Below are positions 30,876 to 33,192 of a stretch of DNA of 33,192 nucleotides, piece by piece (within the stretch, counting starts at the first letter, position 1; each line of letters starts with the position of its first letter). The notes under the pieces were generated by a model. It searched no databases, had not been told where the DNA came from, and saw nothing but the letters and a program-made list of their open reading frames with translations. Origin of the DNA: JADLFV01 sp964471555 (GTDB lineage Bacteria > Planctomycetota > Phycisphaerae > Phycisphaerales > Phycisphaeraceae); the NCBI GenBank assembly GCA_964471555.1, contig CAYYGM010000035.1, forward strand, positions 1 to 33,192. Reading direction: 5' to 3'. The position numbers and the translations under genes were made by a program.

Positions 30876-31013
30876 GTCGGGTATCGGGTATCGGAATTCG
30901 GGTATCGGGTAAGAAAAGAATCGGAAGACGCGACTACCATGAGTAATCCTCCCAACAATCTTGCCTCCGACAACAGCGCCCGAAACCCGACACCCGAAAC
31001 CCGACACCCGACC
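30876..31013. repeat. CGGGTATCGGGT tandem repeat and its inverted counterpart
   Basis: GTCGGGTATCGGGTATCGG and similar units (30876-30911) are mirrored by CCCGAAACCCGACACCCGA units at 30979-31013. The second block lies inside the next gene and encodes RNPTPETRHPTS, so the repeat overlaps its N-terminus. Confidence 0.7.
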
Positions 31014-32588
31014 TCCCCCCGCCTCTCCATCCTCATCCCCAACTACAACAACGGCCGCGAATCCGCCAAGGACGGCAAGATCGACCTGATCGGCGATCTG
31101 CTCCAGTCCCTGCACGAAACCCTGGCTGACGATCCGACGCCGCTGGAGATCATCGTCCACGACGACGGCTCGACCGACGACAGCCTGCACACCCTTCGCC
31201 AGTGGTCGCAGAAAACCTGGCGCGGCGGCCAACCCTTTCTCAAGCTGATCGAAGCGGAACACTGCGGCGTCCTGGCTGTCACCGCCAACAAGCTCGTGGC
31301 CCAATCCAAGGGCGAAATCCTCGTCCGCCTCGACGGCGACATCGTGGTGCTCACACCCAACTGGGCCCAGAAACTCTGTGCCATTTTCGATGCCGCCCCC
31401 GCACGACTCGGCGTCATCGGTCCCAAGCAACTGGGCATGAGCGGCGCCATCCACGCCTTCGGCGACTGGTTGTTGCATCCCAAGGGTTACCATCACATCG
31501 CCATGGGTCTGCCCCGTGACGCGGTGACCGAGCCGATCGAGTGCGACCACGTCATGGGCTGCTTCTACTGCTGCAAGCGCGAAGTCCACGACCGCATCGG
31601 CGGCTACGACGAATCCATCCTGCGCGGCCAGACCATCGACTTCGGCCTGCGTGCCCGACAAGCCGGGTACTTCTGCATTGCCGTGCCGCAGATCGAATTC
31701 ATCCATCGCCACGGCACGCGCAAGAGCCGCCCCACGCGGGCCGACACCGCTGAAGGCGTCGCCTACACGCTGGATGTCTTCGAGAAAAAATGGGGCTTCA
31801 GTCGCCTCGCCCCCGACCTCGACTTCGTGCGCGAAAAATTCCGCGGCAGCGACCTGCTCTGGAACGCCCGCCTCTTCGCCCCCCCCGGAAGTGTCCCTTC
31901 CGACGGCGCCCTATCCGGGCCCGGCGGAGGCCGGTTCACCGGCCGTCCCATCGAACCCCTGACCATCCAAACCAGCGAATGGTCCCGCTACACCACCGAT
32001 CCCAACTTCAAAGCCTTCGTCGATTTTCAGGTCGCGGTCACCAATCAGGTCGTCAGCCAGATCGCCAGACCCCAGCGCGTCCTGATGATCGACAGCAACT
32101 GCGGCCTGATCGCCCACCTGCTGGCCCGCCTCGGCCTCAACGTCACCGCTACCGACACCGACTCGTGCAAAATCGCACTCGCCCAGCAGTGCGTCAAGAA
32201 TCAAACCTATCCCGCGGGCACCGACAAGCCGCAGTTCGTGCATCAGGACGACCGTCGCAAGCTGCCGTTCGAAGATTGCCGGTTTGATCTGCTGCTGGCT
32301 TACCACGTACTGGAGCGGCACGCCAATCCCGTCGGCCTGCTCAAAGAACTTCGCCGCGTGAGCACGGACAGCGCGATGCTGACGGTGATCACGCCGCGCC
32401 GCCGCGCCGATCGCGTGCAGGACGATCGCTACCTGCCGCACGAACTGGCCGGCCAGATTCACGCCGTCGGCGGCTGGCAAGTCTGCAACGATCTCAACGG
32501 CACCAATGCTCAGCAACCGTTGATTGCCATCGCCCGCCGCCAGGTCATCGCCGCCACCTCCCCAAAGGATCGCGCCGAGGCCGCCTGA
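30939..32588 (+). CDS. Family 2 glycosyltransferase fused to a SAM methyltransferase domain
   Basis: Residues 28-300 form a GT2 (GT-A fold) domain: LSILIPNYNNG (29-39), HDDGSTDD (74-81), the DxD-type LDGD (131-134) and GGYDES with a following HRHG. Residues 380-530 look like a class I methyltransferase: RVLMIDSNCGLIAHLLARLG, TATDTD (end of beta-2), LPFEDCRFDLLLAYHVLERH and LLKELRRV. Motif I lacks the usual GxGxG glycines, so activity is uncertain. The linker (about 315-340) contains a 26-nt palindromic repeat in frame. The start ATG follows GGAAG by 11 nt. Such fusions usually build and methylate surface polysaccharides; with the sulfotransferase upstream it may form a glycan-decoration pair. 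Confidence 0.85.
   Translation: MSNPPNNLASDNSARNPTPETRHPTSPRLSILIPNYNNGRESAKDGKIDLIGDLLQSLHETLADDPTPLEIIVHDDGSTDDSLHTLRQWSQKTWRGGQPFLKLIEAEHCGVLAVTANKLVAQSKGEILVRLDGDIVVLTPNWAQKLCAIFDAAPARLGVIGPKQLGMSGAIHAFGDWLLHPKGYHHIAMGLPRDAVTEPIECDHVMGCFYCCKREVHDRIGGYDESILRGQTIDFGLRARQAGYFCIAVPQIEFIHRHGTRKSRPTRADTAEGVAYTLDVFEKKWGFSRLAPDLDFVREKFRGSDLLWNARLFAPPGSVPSDGALSGPGGGRFTGRPIEPLTIQTSEWSRYTTDPNFKAFVDFQVAVTNQVVSQIARPQRVLMIDSNCGLIAHLLARLGLNVTATDTDSCKIALAQQCVKNQTYPAGTDKPQFVHQDDRRKLPFEDCRFDLLLAYHVLERHANPVGLLKELRRVSTDSAMLTVITPRRRADRVQDDRYLPHELAGQIHAVGGWQVCNDLNGTNAQQPLIAIARRQVIAATSPKDRAEAA
31882..31947. repeat. Repeat cassette in the glycosyltransferase linker
   Basis: CCCCCGGAAGT (31882-31892) and the 26-nt sequence at 31922-31947, identical to 5064-5089, lie in frame. 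They encode the Gly/Pro/Ser-rich linker PPGSVPSDGALSGPGGGRFT between the two domains. Confidence 0.7.
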
Positions 32589-32609
32589 ATTTGAACCCCA
32601 TTGCCTCCC

Positions 32610-32661
32610 GTTTAGCCGCCGAGCTTGCTCGGCGTTGCGCGAGCATGTTCGCACACTAAAC
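32610..32661. repeat. Two-hairpin palindromic repeat, copy 3 (partly degenerate)
   Basis: GTTTAGC at the left and CTAAAC at the right bound a perfect GCCGAGC/GCTCGGC hairpin and a second hairpin with mismatches (GCGAGCATGTTCGC). It lies 21 nt after the glycosyltransferase stop. Confidence 0.8.
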
Positions 32662-32780
32662 GATGGATTTGCGTCCGCGCTTGATTATGCAGTATCAGCA
32701 CGGCTAGCGTTAGTCCATGTCTGACCGCGCAGACGTCCACATCTCACCTTCACAACCATTAATCCGATTGGTGGCCCCCC

Positions 32781-33192
32781 ATGACCCGGATCGATGAGAT
32801 CGCACCGGATATCTTTCGCCTGTCGCTCTATGTCCCGGAATTCGACATGCAGTTCAATCACTTCCTGGTGCGCGACCAGCAGCCGCTGCTGTTTCACACG
32901 GGGCTGCGGCAGATGTTCCCCGCCCTGCAGGAAGCGGTGGCCAAACTCATTGACCCCACCACGCTGCGCTACATCGCCTGGAGCCACTTTGAATCCGATG
33001 AATGTGGCGCTCTCAACGACTGGCTGAAGGTCGCGCCCCAGGCTGAGCCGGTCTGCACGCTGGTCGGCAAGATCGTCAACGTGGACGACTTCGCCATTCG
33101 TCCTGCCAAGGGTATGACCAACGATGATGTGCTGGAGACGGGCAAATATCGCTACCGTTTCCATCGCTCGCGGCACCTGCCGCACGGCTGGG
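32781..33192 (+). CDS. Metallo-beta-lactamase-fold protein with flavodiiron-like metal motif (partial)
   Basis: The first 137 residues of a frame that runs off the right edge. It resembles the oxygen-binding diiron (ODP) branch of the metallo-beta-lactamase fold: IFRLSLYVPEFDMQFNHFLV, LLFHTGLRQMFP, and WSHFESDECGALNDWL with the H-x-E-x-D-E metal ligands (His69, Glu71, Asp73). Related proteins reduce oxygen or nitric oxide when joined to a flavodoxin domain, or act as stand-alone hydrolases or oxidoreductases or in sensory proteins. Whether a flavodoxin domain follows is not visible. ATG at 32781 has no clear ribosome binding site. The family call is good, the function open. Confidence 0.8.
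   Translation, partial: MTRIDEIAPDIFRLSLYVPEFDMQFNHFLVRDQQPLLFHTGLRQMFPALQEAVAKLIDPTTLRYIAWSHFESDECGALNDWLKVAPQAEPVCTLVGKIVNVDDFAIRPAKGMTNDDVLETGKYRYRFHRSRHLPHGW

Noticed and set aside
1..33192. CRISPR array, tRNA or rRNA genes
   Set aside because: No regularly spaced repeats, no tRNA-like TTCGA arm with matching acceptor stem, and no rRNA-like sequence were found. The tandem repeats present are short, unspaced and degenerate.

Overview
The window is a high-GC bacterial chromosome segment with genes on both strands. It looks like a planctomycete, probably of the Phycisphaerae type. This is inferred from two secreted proteins with PEP-CTERM-type tails, a large B12-dependent (class II) ribonucleotide reductase, a stand-alone AICAR formyltransferase domain, and many short interspersed repeats in and between genes. 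I see no rRNA, tRNA, CRISPR array, integrase or intact insertion sequence.

Layout, left to right. (1) 1-5751, minus strand: an ExbB/MotA-type channel protein and alpha-glucan phosphorylase (6 nt apart), then a DinB-fold protein, thiamine-monophosphate kinase (thiL), a TsaE-YacG fusion whose start overlaps thiL, and the start of a membrane protein cut by the window edge. (2) 6103-8230, plus strand: a PEP-CTERM protein, then 6-phosphofructokinase preceded by a mini-ORF that repeats its first 11 residues. (3) 8281-9515: a lower-GC two-gene restriction-modification island, with an MT-A70 adenine methyltransferase converging on a BstYI/BglII-family endonuclease. (4) 9579-12207: a SIMPL-domain protein, and a TetR regulator divergent from a winged-helix methyltransferase, with two 17-bp palindromic operators between them. 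(5) 12568-17874, minus strand: class II ribonucleotide reductase, a DUF4190-like membrane protein, a small element bounded by inverted repeats, and dCTP deaminase. (6) 17875-18536: a gene-free stretch with three DnaA-box-like sites. (7) 18537-22159: ribF and an overlapping DHH phosphoesterase, a DUF2934 protein and RNase III. (8) 22335-26906: a secreted S55-peptidase-like protein, a secreted beta-propeller-like protein and ribosomal protein bL34. (9) 27148-33192: a possible small lipoprotein, a second PEP-CTERM protein, AICAR formyltransferase, a PAPS sulfotransferase, a glycosyltransferase-methyltransferase fusion, and the start of a metallo-beta-lactamase-fold protein with a flavodiiron-like metal motif.

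Several genes share a theme. Ribonucleotide reductase and dCTP deaminase both feed deoxynucleotide pools. Phosphorylase and phosphofructokinase belong to glycogen and glucose use. The sulfotransferase and the GT2-methyltransferase probably decorate a cell-surface glycan.

The most distinctive features are the TsaE-YacG fusion, the duplicated phosphofructokinase N-terminus, the restriction-modification island, and several families of short palindromic or tandem repeats. Some of these repeats lie in frame inside conserved proteins (DHH phosphoesterase, glycosyltransferase, ExbB-like protein).
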